From Candidatus Bartonella washoeensis Sb944nv (lineage in GTDB: Bacteria > Pseudomonadota > Alphaproteobacteria > Rhizobiales > Rhizobiaceae), in assembly GCF_000278135.1 (NCBI RefSeq), contig NZ_JH725024.1:78434-142433 (forward strand): a stretch of DNA of 64,000 bases, written 5' to 3'. The notes under the pieces were generated by a model, which made no database searches, was not told the origin of the DNA, and saw only the letters and a list, made by a program, of their open reading frames with translations. The position numbers and the translations under genes were made by a program. How positions within the stretch are numbered: position 1 is the stretch's first letter; each line of letters begins with the position of its first letter. Positions 20,427-32,477 of this stretch are shown piece by piece.

Positions 20427-21728
20427 TTAAAAACTCTCACGCAACCACTGACCAACACGCTGGAAATACCCACGCGTGCCCGTCGATAAATGATTCACTG
20501 CAGCCTGTACTGTTTTTTCTTCAAAACCCACCAATTGCGGATAAATTAACAATCCAACAGCAGATGTAAATGCCGCCCCTTTTGCAAGAGAAGGAAGCCT
20601 CGAAATACCTAAAGGCCGTCCTATACGAACATTTCTTCCCAATATAGTACGTGCCATCTCTGGCAATCCTGTTAACTGACTTGCTCCCCCAGTCAAAATA
20701 ACACGTTTACCAACAATGTGACCAAAACCAGAACGATTCAAACAATCACGTACCATCTCTAATATTTCTTCGACGCGTGCACGAATGATACGACCAAGAA
20801 CAGCGCGTGGATATTGGGTTTCACGATGCTCGCTCCCAATTTCTGCCACATTAATCATATGCCGCTCATCAGCACTTGTCAGAAGAGCCGAACCATATAC
20901 AACCTTTAAACGTTCTGCTTCTTCGATAGACATAGAGAATCCACGCGCAACATCAAGAGTCACGTGATGTCCACCAACCGCAAGTGCATCAGCATGAACA
21001 AATTTTCCCTCAGAAAATACTGAAAACGTTGTGGTTCCGCCACCAAAATCAATACACGCAGCTCCTAAATGTGCCTCATCATTCATCAAAACAGCAAGAC
21101 CACTTGCAAAGGGGGTCGCAACCATTGCTTCAACACTCAAATGTGCACGATTAATGCAAGCTTCTAAATTACGTAAAGATGCTGTTTCAGCTGTTACAAC
21201 ATGTACACCCACACCAAATAATTCTCCTGTCATTCCGACAGGATCAGAAATTCCTTTATCTCCATCTAATACATAAGAAACCGGAACTGAATGCACGACA
21301 TGGCGCTCCGTATCAAAAGCTTTGCGCGAAACCTCTGCGAATGCCACACGTACATCACGCTTGGTTACTTCACGACCATTCAAACGTACCATGCCATTGA
21401 TCAGAGCACTTTGTAGTCGGCTTGAGGAAAAGTTTACAATCACTGAATCAACCACCAAACCAGCCATTTTTTCTGCCGCATCAACAGCTAATCGTATTGA
21501 TTGCTCTGCTGCAAACATATCCATAACAATACCAGATTTGATACCGCGTGAACGCTGCACTCCAAAACCTAAAATTTCCATAGAGTGCGTACGACCATGT
21601 AAATAATGCATATGCTTCAAGGGACGCAAACAAGCAATAAGACAGACAATCTTACTTGATCCAACATCAAGAACCGTCAAGAAACGTGTTTTGCGCGCCC
21701 CCATATGATGTGATCTGAGCAACATCAT
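20427..21728 (-). CDS. ftsA: Cell division protein FtsA
   Basis: A 433-residue actin-like ATPase that tethers FtsZ to the membrane. Actin-fold motifs: phosphate-1 VLDVGSSKIVCLI near residue 20, phosphate-2 CIDFGGGTTTFSVF, adenosine motif VILTGGASQLTGL. The C-terminus GYFQRVGQWLRESF is the amphipathic membrane-targeting helix. The ATG overlaps the ftsQ stop as ATGA, indicating coupling. Normal length. Confidence 0.95.
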   Translation of the reverse strand: MMLLRSHHMGARKTRFLTVLDVGSSKIVCLIACLRPLKHMHYLHGRTHSMEILGFGVQRSRGIKSGIVMDMFAAEQSIRLAVDAAEKMAGLVVDSVIVNFSSSRLQSALINGMVRLNGREVTKRDVRVAFAEVSRKAFDTERHVVHSVPVSYVLDGDKGISDPVGMTGELFGVGVHVVTAETASLRNLEACINRAHLSVEAMVATPFASGLAVLMNDEAHLGAACIDFGGGTTTFSVFSEGKFVHADALAVGGHHVTLDVARGFSMSIEEAERLKVVYGSALLTSADERHMINVAEIGSEHRETQYPRAVLGRIIRARVEEILEMVRDCLNRSGFGHIVGKRVILTGGASQLTGLPEMARTILGRNVRIGRPLGISRLPSLAKGAAFTSAVGLLIYPQLVGFEEKTVQAAVNHLSTGTRGYFQRVGQWLRESF

Positions 21729-22633
21729 AAACTACCTGCCTTTCGCGCTTGTAAAACGCGTTCTCCTGCTACCACAGCAGCACGACGACGCTCCAACGCT
21801 TCATCAGACAAAGAAACTGTAATACGATCAGAAAGACGTAGATCAACACTCAGGATATCGCGAGAAAAAAGATCTTGTACCTTACCTGACTCAATAAGAG
21901 AAGCGAGTCTTTCAAGTGCACCATTTTCGGGCAACATAACGCGCACCCCATTGTCCAAAACAAGATCCCAACGCCGGTCACCTACACGCACAAAAGCACG
22001 AACATGATCATATAACTGCGGATATGCCAAAAGTTCTTGAATAAACATTTTAGCAGCACTTTGTGCCCCCTGACCAACTACAAGAGGCAAATCCTGAACT
22101 ATCCCTCCTTGAAAAGGTACAATGATACGACCTGTATTATCAACAATATCCATCATGCCATCATGCTGCCAAATTGCATACGGTTCACGCTCCACGACCA
22201 AAATACGTACTCTGTTGGGATAAATCTTCTGAACATTCGCTGATTGAACCCAAGCCTGCTGTTCCAAAAGAGAACGCGCCTTATCAACATCAAAACTAAA
22301 TATTGATGGAGAAACATCAAGTCCTAAAATCTTCAAAACATCTTGTTTTACCACACGCTTATTGCCACTCATATCAACATCGGCAACCACAAAACCAATA
22401 TCCAATATTGCAGCCTTCACGATCATTTCCATACGACCACTTGAGGAAAGCCCGTAAAATGTCGTAACAAAGAAGAAAAACAAAACTGCAAAAGAACCAA
22501 AATGGCGAGGCACATGAATACCGGTAAATACAAATTCAAACATAAACCGGAGAAAACGACGATAAAGACGTGGTAAAACCGGCACTGACATCACCACCAG
22601 AACATTTTTTTTATCAACATTCAACGCATACAC
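21725..22633 (-). CDS. ftsQ: Cell division protein FtsQ
   Basis: A bitopic membrane protein of the divisome linking early and late components through FtsL/FtsB. From the chosen start (GTG 22633) it has 302 residues: a cytoplasmic N-terminus, one membrane helix ([17 protein letters not shown]), then the periplasmic POTRA domain starting [17 protein letters not shown] and the FtsQ beta domain. An upstream GTG at 22654 lies deeper in ddl; the 22633 GTG has GGAGGA seven bases before it. The gene overlaps ddl by 13 bases and ftsA by 4. Confidence 0.92.
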   Translation of the reverse strand: MYALNVDKKNVLVVMSVPVLPRLYRRFLRFMFEFVFTGIHVPRHFGSFAVLFFFFVTTFYGLSSSGRMEMIVKAAILDIGFVVADVDMSGNKRVVKQDVLKILGLDVSPSIFSFDVDKARSLLEQQAWVQSANVQKIYPNRVRILVVEREPYAIWQHDGMMDIVDNTGRIIVPFQGGIVQDLPLVVGQGAQSAAKMFIQELLAYPQLYDHVRAFVRVGDRRWDLVLDNGVRVMLPENGALERLASLIESGKVQDLFSRDILSVDLRLSDRITVSLSDEALERRRAAVVAGERVLQARKAGSL

Positions 22634-23541
22634 GACGCGTCCTCCACCATCCACTGAATAATATCGCCGTAAGTACGACCACTTGCTTTTGCGATATCAG
22701 GAAAAAGAGAAGTTGGTGTCATACCTGGCTGTGTATTAATCTCAAGCCAAACTAACTCTCCCGTTTCCTCATCAAAACGAAAATCAGAACGGCTAACACC
22801 TCGACAACCTATCGCCTGATGTGCCGCTAAAGACATTCTTTGCACTTTTTGGTAAATATTTGATGAAAGTTCTGCAGGACAAATATGAAGAGAGCCACCA
22901 AATTTATATTTCGAGTCATAATCATAAAACTGAAAACTCTGATCCGGAACAATTTCACAAACATCCAGAACCTCATTTCCCAAAACAGCACAAGTAAGCT
23001 CACGACCAGGAATATATTTTTCAACAATCACCTGATCTGCATAACCCCAATCAGCCCCCATAATATTACTTGGCGGCACAGATTCACTTTCTTTGACAAT
23101 AATAACACCAAAACTTGACCCTTCACACACAGGCTTAATCACATAAGGAGGCTCCATGGGATGTGCTCGCCCAACAGAAAAACGACTCATGACAAAAGAA
23201 GGAGCGACAGAAACACCAACGCTCGCAACAACAATTTTTGCGCGCCCTTTATCCATTGCCAGCGCTGATGCCATCACTCCAGAATGCGTATAGGGAATTT
23301 TTAAATATTCAAGAATACCCTGAATACAACCATCTTCACCAAATTGCCCATGCAATGCATTGAAAGCGATATCAGGCTGTAACTGCTCAAGAACAGAAGC
23401 AACATGACTATCAACATCCACGCGACTTACACGATATCCCTGAGCTTCAAGAACATCAGCACATAAAGCACCTGAAGACAAACTTACAGACCGTTCAGAG
23501 GAAAATCCCCCCATCAACACAGCTATATGTTCATCTTTCAT
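22621..23541 (-). CDS. ddl: D-alanine--D-alanine ligase
   Basis: A 306-residue ATP-grasp enzyme making the D-Ala-D-Ala dipeptide used by MurF. Landmarks: [15 protein letters not shown] at the N-terminus, [26 protein letters not shown], and the ATP/Mg segment [27 protein letters not shown] 23541 has GGAGG a few bases upstream (reverse complement of cctccttt). About 240 bases of AT-rich sequence separate it from murB, so an internal promoter for ddl-ftsQAZ is likely there. Confidence 0.96.
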   Translation of the reverse strand: MKDEHIAVLMGGFSSERSVSLSSGALCADVLEAQGYRVSRVDVDSHVASVLEQLQPDIAFNALHGQFGEDGCIQGILEYLKIPYTHSGVMASALAMDKGRAKIVVASVGVSVAPSFVMSRFSVGRAHPMEPPYVIKPVCEGSSFGVIIVKESESVPPSNIMGADWGYADQVIVEKYIPGRELTCAVLGNEVLDVCEIVPDQSFQFYDYDSKYKFGGSLHICPAELSSNIYQKVQRMSLAAHQAIGCRGVSRSDFRFDEETGELVWLEINTQPGMTPTSLFPDIAKASGRTYGDIIQWMVEDASCMR

Positions 23542-23781
23542 AATAAATTACCCTCCTTTATATACTATATATAGACAACACAAAAATCACTAATACCATA
23601 TACAGGAAAGACTAAGATTTATCCTTGCGAATCAATAACCTAGCATTTTGCATAATGAATCAGACTCAGACGCATGACGCAAGAGATTCTTTGTTAATTT
23701 ATTGATTCTTAATGGATTTTTTTTATTATCTCTTTGAAATGACTCAATTTTTTATTGTATTTTTTTATTGCACGAAATAAA

Positions 23782-24759
23782 TCAATTAAACTGATCAAAA
23801 GAGGGAACGATACGGTCTTTTTCAAATTGACCAATACGCTGTATTTCCCACTCTAAGAGATGGGCAGAATGAGCAAAAACACGAGCACGCACCGTTTCTC
23901 CCAACGCCTCAAGATCATAGCCTGTTGCTTGCCCTGTATTGATCATAAAATTACAGTGCATCTCACTCATTTGAGCTCCACCAATCCGCAAACCGCGGCA
24001 CCCTGCTTCATCAATAACACGCCATGCAGAGATATCTTCAGGATTTCGGAAAGTAGATCCACCTGTCTTTTCGCGAACAGGCTGTACTGCTTCTCGATGC
24101 AGAACAACTTCATCCATAGCTGCACGAATATCGTCTCTATTTCCTAGCTTTCCTTCCAACAAAGCAGCGGTAAAAACAAAATCTTCAGAGATACCACAAT
24201 GCCGATAAGAATAATGCATATCTGCCAAACTCAAAATGTGCCGCTGTCCTTTACGATCAAGTGCATAGACCTCAATAACACGCGCAGCTGTCTCAAGACC
24301 ATTAGCCCCTGCATTCATTTTGAGTGCTCCTCCAAGACCGCCAGGAATACCATGATAAAAATGAAACCCTGCAATCTCAGCCTCTAAAGCTGCCGCTGCT
24401 AAATGTTTATCTGCTGTAGCAGCACCAACCAACAAGCGCTGTGGAGAAACCTGCTGCACTTGCCCAAAACCTTTTGCTGAAAGACGAATAACAACTCCAG
24501 GAATTCCTCCATCACGCACCAAAAGATTAGAACCAATCCCCACAATCGTTACCGGAATAGATTCAGGCAAAATTTGAAAAAAGAGAGCTAAATCTGCCTC
24601 ATCAGCAGGCTGATAAAAAAGCTCAGCCAACCCACCCGTGCGAAACCACGTTACTTTCCGCATATCAACATTAGGCGTAAGTTTGCCCTTTATGCCACCC
24701 AACGCCGGTTGCAATTGCGCCAACAGCGCTTCACCATCAATGAGTTGAAAATTCATCAT
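23782..24759 (-). CDS. murB: UDP-N-acetylenolpyruvoylglucosamine reductase
   Basis: A 325-residue FAD enzyme reducing enolpyruvyl-UDP-GlcNAc to UDP-MurNAc. FAD-binding parts [15 protein letters not shown] and [15 protein letters not shown], then [16 protein letters not shown] and the C-terminal substrate part [20 protein letters not shown] and [10 protein letters not shown] are present; Ser in GGSTF is the catalytic acid. A TTG at 24768 is possible, but the ATG at 24759 is more usual. It overlaps the end of murC by 23 bases. Confidence 0.94.
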   Translation of the reverse strand: MMNFQLIDGEALLAQLQPALGGIKGKLTPNVDMRKVTWFRTGGLAELFYQPADEADLALFFQILPESIPVTIVGIGSNLLVRDGGIPGVVIRLSAKGFGQVQQVSPQRLLVGAATADKHLAAAALEAEIAGFHFYHGIPGGLGGALKMNAGANGLETAARVIEVYALDRKGQRHILSLADMHYSYRHCGISEDFVFTAALLEGKLGNRDDIRAAMDEVVLHREAVQPVREKTGGSTFRNPEDISAWRVIDEAGCRGLRIGGAQMSEMHCNFMINTGQATGYDLEALGETVRARVFAHSAHLLEWEIQRIGQFEKDRIVPSFDQFN

Positions 24760-26164
24760 TTTTATCAAGCACCATCAACTGGTTAGGTAAATCACAAGCC
24801 CATTGTGTGATATTACCAGCACCGAGAAAAACAACATAATCACCAGGTTTAGCAAATGTAGAGACAATCGAAACAACATCTTCCAAACAATGAATCAGAC
24901 GCACATCACGATGCCCAGCCATTTGAATATGTTTTACCAATTCTCTCTCACCAAAACCAGCAATGGGCTCTTCACCAGCTGCATAAATTGGTGCAATCAA
25001 CACTGTATCTGCATCATTAAAACAAGCAGAAAAATCATCAAATAAATTATACAAACGTGAATAACGATGTGGTTGCGCAATCGCAATTACCCGCCCTTTT
25101 GCACTCTCACGCGCAGCACATAAAACAGCCTTTATTTCAACAGGATGATGTCCATAATCATCAAAGATCTCAACGCCACGCCAACTTCCTGTTTGCGTAA
25201 AACGCCGTTTTACGCCACCAAATTCTGCTAAGCCCTTTTTTATCGATTCATTTGAAATGCCAAGTTCATGAGCAATGGCAATCGCCGCAGTCGCATTAGA
25301 AACATTGTGCTGCCCAGACATTGGCAAAACCAAATTTTTCAATTTAGTCTCTCTACCTGTTTTCCGCGAGCGAATGAAGACATCAAAATGCATTTTTTGA
25401 CCATCCATAGAAAGATTAAGAAAGCGAACATCAGCTTGTGGATTTGCACCATAAGTGATCACCCAACGATCATCAATACGACTAGCCAATGACTGAACCT
25501 CTGGATGATCAAGGCATAAAACAGCAAAACCATAAAAAGGAACATTCTCTACAAATTGCCGAAAAGCTTCACGCACAGCACCAAAACTCCTGTAATGATC
25601 TAAATGCTCACGGTCTATATTAGTAACAACAGCTATATCAGCAGGCAACTTTAAAAAAGTACCATCACTTTCATCGGCTTCAACCACCATCCAATCGCCA
25701 TCCCCCATACGAGCATTTGTACCATAAGCATTGATAATACCACCATTAATCACCACCGGATCAAAACCACCAGCATCAAGAAGTGCTGCTACCATTGATG
25801 TGGTCGTTGTTTTACCATGCGTACCACCAACAGCAATTGCCCGACGAAAACGCATCAGCTCCGCAAGCATTTCGGCACGTCTTACAATCGGCAAATGCTT
25901 TTCTTTCGCAGCAATATATTCAGGGTTTGTTTCTTTTATAGCAGTAGAAATAACAACAACCTCTACGTTCTCTAAATTTTCAGCACGATGCCCTATATGA
26001 ACGTTAATTCCTTTTCCCCTTAAACGTTCAACATTTGCACTCTCAACTTGATCAGACCCTTGAACTTTATAACCAAGATTATAAAAAACTTCCGCAATCC
26101 CACTCATGCCAATTCCACCAATTCCGATAAAATGGAGAAGGCCTATATTAAGCGGCATTTTCAT
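24737..26164 (-). CDS. murC: UDP-N-acetylmuramate--L-alanine ligase
   Basis: A 475-residue Mur ligase adding L-Ala to UDP-MurNAc. It has the Rossmann N-terminus [15 protein letters not shown], the ATP loop [10 protein letters not shown], the central [11 protein letters not shown], and [13 protein letters not shown] typical of MurC. The start is set at ATG 26164, seven bases after GGAG; a TTG one codon upstream and an ATG at 26158 are alternatives. It overlaps murG by 17 bases. Confidence 0.96.
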   Translation of the reverse strand: MKMPLNIGLLHFIGIGGIGMSGIAEVFYNLGYKVQGSDQVESANVERLRGKGINVHIGHRAENLENVEVVVISTAIKETNPEYIAAKEKHLPIVRRAEMLAELMRFRRAIAVGGTHGKTTTTSMVAALLDAGGFDPVVINGGIINAYGTNARMGDGDWMVVEADESDGTFLKLPADIAVVTNIDREHLDHYRSFGAVREAFRQFVENVPFYGFAVLCLDHPEVQSLASRIDDRWVITYGANPQADVRFLNLSMDGQKMHFDVFIRSRKTGRETKLKNLVLPMSGQHNVSNATAAIAIAHELGISNESIKKGLAEFGGVKRRFTQTGSWRGVEIFDDYGHHPVEIKAVLCAARESAKGRVIAIAQPHRYSRLYNLFDDFSACFNDADTVLIAPIYAAGEEPIAGFGERELVKHIQMAGHRDVRLIHCLEDVVSIVSTFAKPGDYVVFLGAGNITQWACDLPNQLMVLDKNDEFSTH

Positions 26165-27284
26165 CAAAAAACTCCTTTTTTACATCTGACAGCGATCGCC
26201 CCATAATTAATGCTTCAGCCATATCAGCAAGACGAATAGTTGCATAAGGTTGTCCAACTTTTTTTGCAGCAAGCGCCTGTTTCTCCAATAAGTGCGGTGC
26301 ACAACAAGCTTCTGTTAAAAGAGAAGAAAGTCTTTGTGCGTTCAAATCTCTTTCTAATATAATTTGCGCGCCTCCCGCAGCAGCAAGCATTGCCGCATTT
26401 TCTGCCTGATCATGATCTAAAGCATGAGGATATGGGATAAGTAAAGCGGGACGACCGATTACGGCTATCTCACAAACGGATGAAGCACCAGCGCGTGACA
26501 AAATAAAATGAGCACGCATCATCCGTTCAGCCATGTCATCAAAAAAAGGAGCAACTTCTGCTTGCACGCCCATATCGCGATAAATTTTTATCAACTCTAC
26601 AGAGTCACCGCGAACTTGCTGAATAATCCGCAAGCGTTTACGTATCTTATCATCTAGCAAAGCAATTGCTGCAGAAACAATTTGTGAAAAAGAAGAAGCC
26701 CCTTGGCTACCACCAAAAATCAAAAAATGAAATGGCTTTTCACCAGTGGAAGGATAATAAGGAATTTCTGCAGCTTTGAGAATAGCCTCACGTACAGGAT
26801 TACCTGTAAGGAGCGTTTTATGAGCATAAACACCATTTGGCGGCAACAAACCACCTGCTATTGCATGCACAAAAACCGCCAAAGCCCGATTCGCACGCCC
26901 CATAACAGCATTTTGTTCATGAATAAATGTTATGCGCCGCGTTAAAACAGCAACCAAAAGAGGAGGAACAGTAGGATAACCGCCAAACCCACCAACAAGA
27001 ACAGGACGCAATTTATAAAAAAGCGCCAATGATTGCCCCATTCCCTTTAACAAAGACCAAAATGTTTTTACAAGTGCAAAAGGGTTGCGTCGTGTAAATG
27101 TTGCCGATGAAATTATATGAATATGTTCTTCATCAAAGCAGCGTACAAAACGTTGCGCTCTTCTATCTGTTGCTAAATGAACGTCATATCCACGCCGCCT
27201 TAATTCAACAGCAACTGCTTCCGCAGGAAAAAGATGCCCACCTGTACCGCCAGCCACCAAAAGAACAACTTTTTTATCAGCCAT
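26148..27284 (-). CDS. murG: UDP-GlcNAc:lipid I transferase MurG
   Basis: A 378-residue GT-B glycosyltransferase on the inner face of the membrane that converts lipid I to lipid II. The N-terminal G loop [22 protein letters not shown] and [14 protein letters not shown] for lipid I, and FGGSQGA plus the UDP-GlcNAc stretch [31 protein letters not shown] are all seen. ATG 27284 overlaps the last codons of ftsW by 8 bases. Intact and of usual length. Confidence 0.96.
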   Translation of the reverse strand: MADKKVVLLVAGGTGGHLFPAEAVAVELRRRGYDVHLATDRRAQRFVRCFDEEHIHIISSATFTRRNPFALVKTFWSLLKGMGQSLALFYKLRPVLVGGFGGYPTVPPLLVAVLTRRITFIHEQNAVMGRANRALAVFVHAIAGGLLPPNGVYAHKTLLTGNPVREAILKAAEIPYYPSTGEKPFHFLIFGGSQGASSFSQIVSAAIALLDDKIRKRLRIIQQVRGDSVELIKIYRDMGVQAEVAPFFDDMAERMMRAHFILSRAGASSVCEIAVIGRPALLIPYPHALDHDQAENAAMLAAAGGAQIILERDLNAQRLSSLLTEACCAPHLLEKQALAAKKVGQPYATIRLADMAEALIMGRSLSDVKKEFFDENAA

Positions 27285-28440
27285 CAGTGGTATCCAAAAC
27301 AGCAGAAGAGGAAAAAGCGGAAAGGCGTGCTTCTGGCCAACGGCGTGTCAAACTAAGCAAAATGCCCATTGAAAGTGCAATAGCTATCATAGATGAACCA
27401 CCATAAGAAATAAATGGCAATGTCATACCTTTTGGAGGTATTAAATGAAGATTAACCGCCATATTAATCGCTGATTGAAAGCCTATCATCATTGCTATAC
27501 CAGTAATACCGAGACGTATAAATGAATCACGGGTATTCAATGCTATATACAATGAGCGCATAACAATAAAACCAAAAAGCATCATAATTAAGAGACAGAG
27601 GATAATACCATATTCTTCAGCAGCAACGGAAAACACAAAATCTGTATGGCTATCAGGAATGATACGTTTCACCGTTCCCTCGCCCGGTCCTTGTCCAAAC
27701 CAACCACCATTCAAAATAGCCTCACGCCCTACATCAACTTGAAAAGTATTGCCTTCACCTGTAAAAAAACCATTAATACGTTCACGCACATGGTGAAGGA
27801 AAAGATATGCTAAAACAACTCCTATAATGCCTAAAATGAGAAACAAGAAAATAATAGTAAGAGACACACCAGCAACAAAAAACAGACCACCCCATGCTGC
27901 ACTCATTAAGAGTGTTTGACCAATATCAGGTTGTAGAACGAGAAGCACACAACAAAAAGCATAAAGTGCAGTAGCTAACGTGTAACCAGGAATGCCTCTA
28001 CGCCGTACCTGTTCCGAAAAAAGCCAAGCTGACATAATCACAAAAGCTGGCTTCATAAACTCTGATGCTTGAACAGAAAGACCAAATAGAACAATCCACC
28101 GCCGTGCTCCTTTTAATTCTGGGCCAACAAATAAGGTTGCAATCATCAGAACAAGTGTCGCAATTAACAAAAGGGCACATAAACGCCGAATATTACGGAG
28201 CGAGAAAAAAGAAAGTGTAACCATCGTAAAAAATGCCGGAATACTAAAAATGATATGCCAGCGAACAAAATAAAAATTATCAGCAATTCCGATTTTCTTT
28301 GCAATAGTAGGACTAGCAGCAAAAGATAACATAATGCCAATCCCCATCAAGATCAAACAAGCAGCAAAGATAGAGCGATCAATTGTCCACCACCAATTCG
28401 CAATTGGATCTCTGTCTGCACGAGTAAACATCTTATTCAC
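27277..28440 (-). CDS. ftsW: Septal peptidoglycan glycosyltransferase FtsW (SEDS)
   Basis: A 387-residue polytopic SEDS protein that polymerises lipid II at the septum together with FtsI. About ten membrane helices can be read. SEDS signatures: LQPDIGQTLLMSAAW (with the catalytic-type Asp), GGWFGQGPGEG, PDSHTDFVFSVAAEE, and the C-terminal PFISYGGSSMIAIALSMGILLS. A 112-base gap separates it from murD. Confidence 0.96.
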   Translation of the reverse strand: MNKMFTRADRDPIANWWWTIDRSIFAACLILMGIGIMLSFAASPTIAKKIGIADNFYFVRWHIIFSIPAFFTMVTLSFFSLRNIRRLCALLLIATLVLMIATLFVGPELKGARRWIVLFGLSVQASEFMKPAFVIMSAWLFSEQVRRRGIPGYTLATALYAFCCVLLVLQPDIGQTLLMSAAWGGLFFVAGVSLTIIFLFLILGIIGVVLAYLFLHHVRERINGFFTGEGNTFQVDVGREAILNGGWFGQGPGEGTVKRIIPDSHTDFVFSVAAEEYGIILCLLIMMLFGFIVMRSLYIALNTRDSFIRLGITGIAMMIGFQSAINMAVNLHLIPPKGMTLPFISYGGSSMIAIALSMGILLSLTRRWPEARLSAFSSSAVLDTTDG

Positions 28441-28552
28441 TTTATCCTTTTCATAATTATACTAAAAGTGAATGGTTTCCCCCATTTGGCAAACACTTCA
28501 AAAACTAAATACACTGAAAAAGATTCTGGAGAGTTAACACAAAATCATTTTT

Positions 28553-29959
28553 TTATAATTCGTGTTCTTTTAACTGCATAACAAAAGAGACAAAAGCTTC
28601 CCCACGGATTTCATAATTTTTAAATTGATCATAACTTGCACAGGCTGGTGAAAAGAGAACCACAGCCTCTTTCATCTTGCAATACATTGCATCAGCAGCT
28701 GCTTCATGTACCGCATTTTCCAAAGTTGAACTCATTGAAAAAGGAAAAGCAGAGCCAATAACACTGGCGAATTCTTCCGCCGCAGTTCCAATTAAATAAG
28801 CTTTGCGGATTTTATGAAAAAATCCTCTAAGCGCCTCAATCCCACCTTTTTTAGCCTGTCCTCCAACAATCCAAAAAACATCATTAAAGGCTGCAAGTGC
28901 AGGAGCTGATGCATCTGCATTAGTAGCCTTGCTATCATTGATAAACAAAACTGAGCCTATTTTACGCACCTGTTGCATACGATGTGGTAGTCCTTCATAA
29001 CGAGCTAAATGTTTCTCTATATGCGGATCAGTAATTTTTAAAGCTTGCAATGTTGCCAAGGCCATAAGAGCATTTTGCGCGTTATGACTACCACGCAAAG
29101 CAGTCATAGAAGCGAGATCTGCAAGCATATGACGCCACCCTTGGCGAACAGAGAAGAGCTTAGTTCCCTCCGCATAAAAACCATTTTCAACAAAATGTTC
29201 CTTGGAAATTGCCTCAACTTGACAACCCTCATGAAGCAATTGTTGATACAAACTCTGACAAGCTGCGTCATCAATTGAAATAAAAGCATGAGAAGCCCTA
29301 GCAACTAAACGCCTTTTAGCTTGCACATAATGAGTAAAGCTACCATGACGATCAATATGATCAGGCGTTAGATTCAATAAAAGACCGATAGTCGGCTGAA
29401 GAGAGGGGGTTAAATCGATTTGAAACGATGAACATTCAATCACATAAATACGTTTTTTAACAAACGGCTTAAGAGTCAATATTGCAGTTCCAATATTCCC
29501 TCCCATTTGCACATCATAACCCATTTGTTCCAACAAATGAGCAAGTAAAGCTGTAGTTGTCGATTTCCCATTCGTGCCCGTAATAGCGATAAATGGAACA
29601 TCTTGATCACAAAATCCATAATGCTGTAAAAAATGGTTACGTGCACGAACAAATAATTCAATATCACCAATAATTTCTATATCTTTTTGACGTGCTTTCT
29701 CAACAACCCAATGCGGTTGCGGAGAAGTTAAAGAAACACCAGGCGCTAAAATCAACGCAACAAATTCTGTCCAATCTTCATATTGAAGATCTCTTGTTGG
29801 AATATTTTCCCTCTCAGCTGCTTGTACACCTGAAGGACTATCATCCCACGCAACCACTTCTGCACCGCCACGTATCAACGCTTTTGCAGCAGCTAATCCG
29901 GACTGTCCCAATCCAAAGAGAGCAACTTTTTGACCTTTATAACACGCAACAGAAATCAA
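28553..29959 (-). CDS. murD: UDP-N-acetylmuramoylalanine--D-glutamate ligase
   Basis: A Mur ligase adding D-Glu. Rossmann motif [17 protein letters not shown] at the N-terminus, ATP loop [25 protein letters not shown], and [12 protein letters not shown] characteristic of MurD; the C-terminal domain includes [10 protein letters not shown]. The frame is open to 29992, but I prefer a TTG at 29959, giving 468 residues starting [12 protein letters not shown] as in relatives; an earlier start would extend through the mraY stop. The gene starts just after the mraY stop at 29964. Confidence 0.93.
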   Translation of the reverse strand: MISVACYKGQKVALFGLGQSGLAAAKALIRGGAEVVAWDDSPSGVQAAERENIPTRDLQYEDWTEFVALILAPGVSLTSPQPHWVVEKARQKDIEIIGDIELFVRARNHFLQHYGFCDQDVPFIAITGTNGKSTTTALLAHLLEQMGYDVQMGGNIGTAILTLKPFVKKRIYVIECSSFQIDLTPSLQPTIGLLLNLTPDHIDRHGSFTHYVQAKRRLVARASHAFISIDDAACQSLYQQLLHEGCQVEAISKEHFVENGFYAEGTKLFSVRQGWRHMLADLASMTALRGSHNAQNALMALATLQALKITDPHIEKHLARYEGLPHRMQQVRKIGSVLFINDSKATNADASAPALAAFNDVFWIVGGQAKKGGIEALRGFFHKIRKAYLIGTAAEEFASVIGSAFPFSMSSTLENAVHEAAADAMYCKMKEAVVLFSPACASYDQFKNYEIRGEAFVSFVMQLKEHEL

Positions 29960-29963
29960 AATT

Positions 29964-31034
29964 TCACCGCAATTTAAGTGTTGAAAGACCAATTAAAGCA
30001 AGAACAATGGAAATAATCCAAAAGCGTATCACCACTTGGCTTTCAGTCCAACCTTTTTTCTCGAAATGATGGTGTATTGGTGCCATAAGAAACACACGCT
30101 TTTTTGTTAATTTGAAATAACCAACCTGAATAACAACCGAAAATCCTTCTAGAACAAAAAGTCCGCCAATAAGAATCAAGACAATTTCATGCTTAGTTGC
30201 TACAGCAACAATACCCAGTAGTCCTCCAAGCGCCAACGAACCAGTATCCCCCATAAAAATAGCTGCGGGTGGTGCATTAAACCATAAAAAACCAAGACCT
30301 GCACCAACAACGGCCCCCAGCAAAACAGCTAATTCCCCCGTTCCCGAAACATAATGAATTTGTAAATAATCAGCAAAATTTATATTACCAGAAAGGTAAG
30401 CAATCAAAGCAAAAGACAAAGCAGCAACCATCACAGGAACGATAGCAAGCCCATCAAGACCATCAGTCAAATTAACCGCATTACCAGTCCCTACGATAAC
30501 AAAAGCAGAAAAAGGAAGGAAAAACCAGCTCAAATTGATAAAATAGTCTTTCACAAAGGGCAAAGCCAATCCAGGCGAACCGACTTGTAGGATAATAAAG
30601 GCAGCAATGAATGCAACCCAAAATTCCAAACTTAATCGTGCTTTACCAGAAAATCCTTTCTCCGTTTGTTTTGTTACCTTAAGATAATCATCATAAAAAC
30701 CAATCATCCCAAAAGAAAGCATAACGAATAACGATACCCAAAAATAAATATTCGACAAATTACACCACAAAAACGCCGATACTACAGTGCCGGTTAAAAT
30801 CATCAAACCACCCATGGTAGGCGTCCCAGCCTTTTTAAAATGTGTTTGAGGACCATCAGCGCGAATTGGCTGCCCTTTTCCCTGTCGCAATTTAAGAGAG
30901 GCAATAATGCTCGGCCCAAACAAAAACACAATGAGCCCCGATGTGAGCATAGCGGCTATAGTGCGAAAAGTAATATAACGAAAAACACTGACGCCTGGAA
31001 ACCAATCACTAAGCGAAGAAAAAAACAGCATCAT
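29964..31034 (-). CDS. mraY: Phospho-N-acetylmuramoyl-pentapeptide transferase
   Basis: A 356-residue polytopic enzyme linking the MurNAc-pentapeptide to undecaprenyl phosphate to give lipid I. Characteristic parts: [22 protein letters not shown] with the Asp pair, [32 protein letters not shown], and [13 protein letters not shown] with the His triplet. Ten membrane segments are expected and fit the hydrophobicity. 21 bases follow the murF stop. Confidence 0.97.
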   Translation of the reverse strand: MMLFFSSLSDWFPGVSVFRYITFRTIAAMLTSGLIVFLFGPSIIASLKLRQGKGQPIRADGPQTHFKKAGTPTMGGLMILTGTVVSAFLWCNLSNIYFWVSLFVMLSFGMIGFYDDYLKVTKQTEKGFSGKARLSLEFWVAFIAAFIILQVGSPGLALPFVKDYFINLSWFFLPFSAFVIVGTGNAVNLTDGLDGLAIVPVMVAALSFALIAYLSGNINFADYLQIHYVSGTGELAVLLGAVVGAGLGFLWFNAPPAAIFMGDTGSLALGGLLGIVAVATKHEIVLILIGGLFVLEGFSVVIQVGYFKLTKKRVFLMAPIHHHFEKKGWTESQVVIRFWIISIVLALIGLSTLKLR

Positions 31035-31055
31035 AATATAAAAAACCTACTTAAA

Positions 31056-32477
31056 TTATAGAGAAACCACTTTATAGCGATCAAGAAGTGCAGTCACAAT
31101 ATCTGAAGAAGAAAGACTATGGGATGATTTAATCATAAGCAGATCCCCATTGGTAATTTCTGTAAAAATAAGCGGTAAAATTTTTTCAATATTTTCCGTA
31201 TAATGAACCCTAACGTAAGCAGATAAATCAATGGCTAAAAATTTCATTGCCTCACCAAATAAAAAAACTGGATTAGCACCAGAAGAACATATTGGCTTTA
31301 CTAAATCACGATGAAGTTTTTCACTATAAACTCCTAACTCTAGCATATCACCCAAAATAGCTATTCTCCTACCACAAACACCTACAGGACCTGTGGCAAG
31401 CAACTCAAGAGCAGCAAGCATAGACGCAGGATTAGCATTATAGCTTTCATCAATTAAATGAAATTCGCCCCCATTTGGTAAAGACAATCGATAACGAACC
31501 CCCCGTCCCTTTTGAAGAGAAAAACGACTCAAAGAAAGCGAAACACATGCCAAATCAATACCAATGACATCACAAACCGCAAGAACACCTAAACTATTTT
31601 GTACAATATGCCGTCCTGGAGCACCAATTGTAATCACCCTATCTTGCCCCAAAATACGTACAATCATAGAAGAAGAATCTTTTAGAAGACGTATATCCCT
31701 TGCTTGATAATCAGAATCTTCCGCCTCACCAAAACTTAAGATCTTTTTCACACCACATTGCTTTGCTTTTTGGACTAAATAAGAAAAAAAATCATTGTCT
31801 GCATTTAAAATGGCCACACCTTTCTCATCCAATCCTTCAAAAATTTCAGCTTTTGCATCTGCTATTCCTTCAAGATTTTTGAAAAAACCCATATGCCCAG
31901 CAGAAATATGCGTAATGAGAACAACATGCGGACAAACCAACTTAACTAAAGGGCGAATTTCATCTTTATGATTCATACCAATTTCAAAGATACCATAATC
32001 ACACTCCGTAGGCATCCGTGCCAAAGTAAGCGGTACCCCCCAGCAATTGTTTAAAGAAGAAAGATTTGCATGAACCTTTCCAACAGTCGCAAGCGCTTGC
32101 TTGAGAGCTTCTTTTGTCGTCGTTTTTCCAACAGAACCTGTTATCGCTATAATTTTAGCTTTTGAACGCTTGCGTGCGGCTTGCGCAAGTTTTTCTAAAG
32201 CTTGCAAAACATCAGGGACAACAATCAGTGGAGCAGATATTTTTTTCATATCAGTTAAACGACTTTCCGCAACGATAAGAACACCTGCACCCCGTGCATA
32301 AGCTTGTGCAGCAAAATCATGACCATCAAGATGATGACCTTTAATACAGAAAAAAATATCGCCTTCTATAAGTGTTCGACTATCAATAGAAATCCCAGAA
32401 AAACTTTCTGGTAAATCGCCAATTACAAAGCCATCAAGTGCGGTAATAAGTGCTTGTTTGTTCCATAAAGCTTTCAT
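31056..32477 (-). CDS. murF: UDP-MurNAc-tripeptide--D-alanyl-D-alanine ligase
   Basis: A 473-residue Mur ligase attaching the D-Ala-D-Ala made by Ddl. Seen: [20 protein letters not shown] loop [38 protein letters not shown], and [13 protein letters not shown], which is typical of MurF. The start overlaps the murE stop as ATGA, pointing to coupled translation. Normal length. Confidence 0.96.
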   Translation of the reverse strand: MKALWNKQALITALDGFVIGDLPESFSGISIDSRTLIEGDIFFCIKGHHLDGHDFAAQAYARGAGVLIVAESRLTDMKKISAPLIVVPDVLQALEKLAQAARKRSKAKIIAITGSVGKTTTKEALKQALATVGKVHANLSSLNNCWGVPLTLARMPTECDYGIFEIGMNHKDEIRPLVKLVCPHVVLITHISAGHMGFFKNLEGIADAKAEIFEGLDEKGVAILNADNDFFSYLVQKAKQCGVKKILSFGEAEDSDYQARDIRLLKDSSSMIVRILGQDRVITIGAPGRHIVQNSLGVLAVCDVIGIDLACVSLSLSRFSLQKGRGVRYRLSLPNGGEFHLIDESYNANPASMLAALELLATGPVGVCGRRIAILGDMLELGVYSEKLHRDLVKPICSSGANPVFLFGEAMKFLAIDLSAYVRVHYTENIEKILPLIFTEITNGDLLMIKSSHSLSSSDIVTALLDRYKVVSL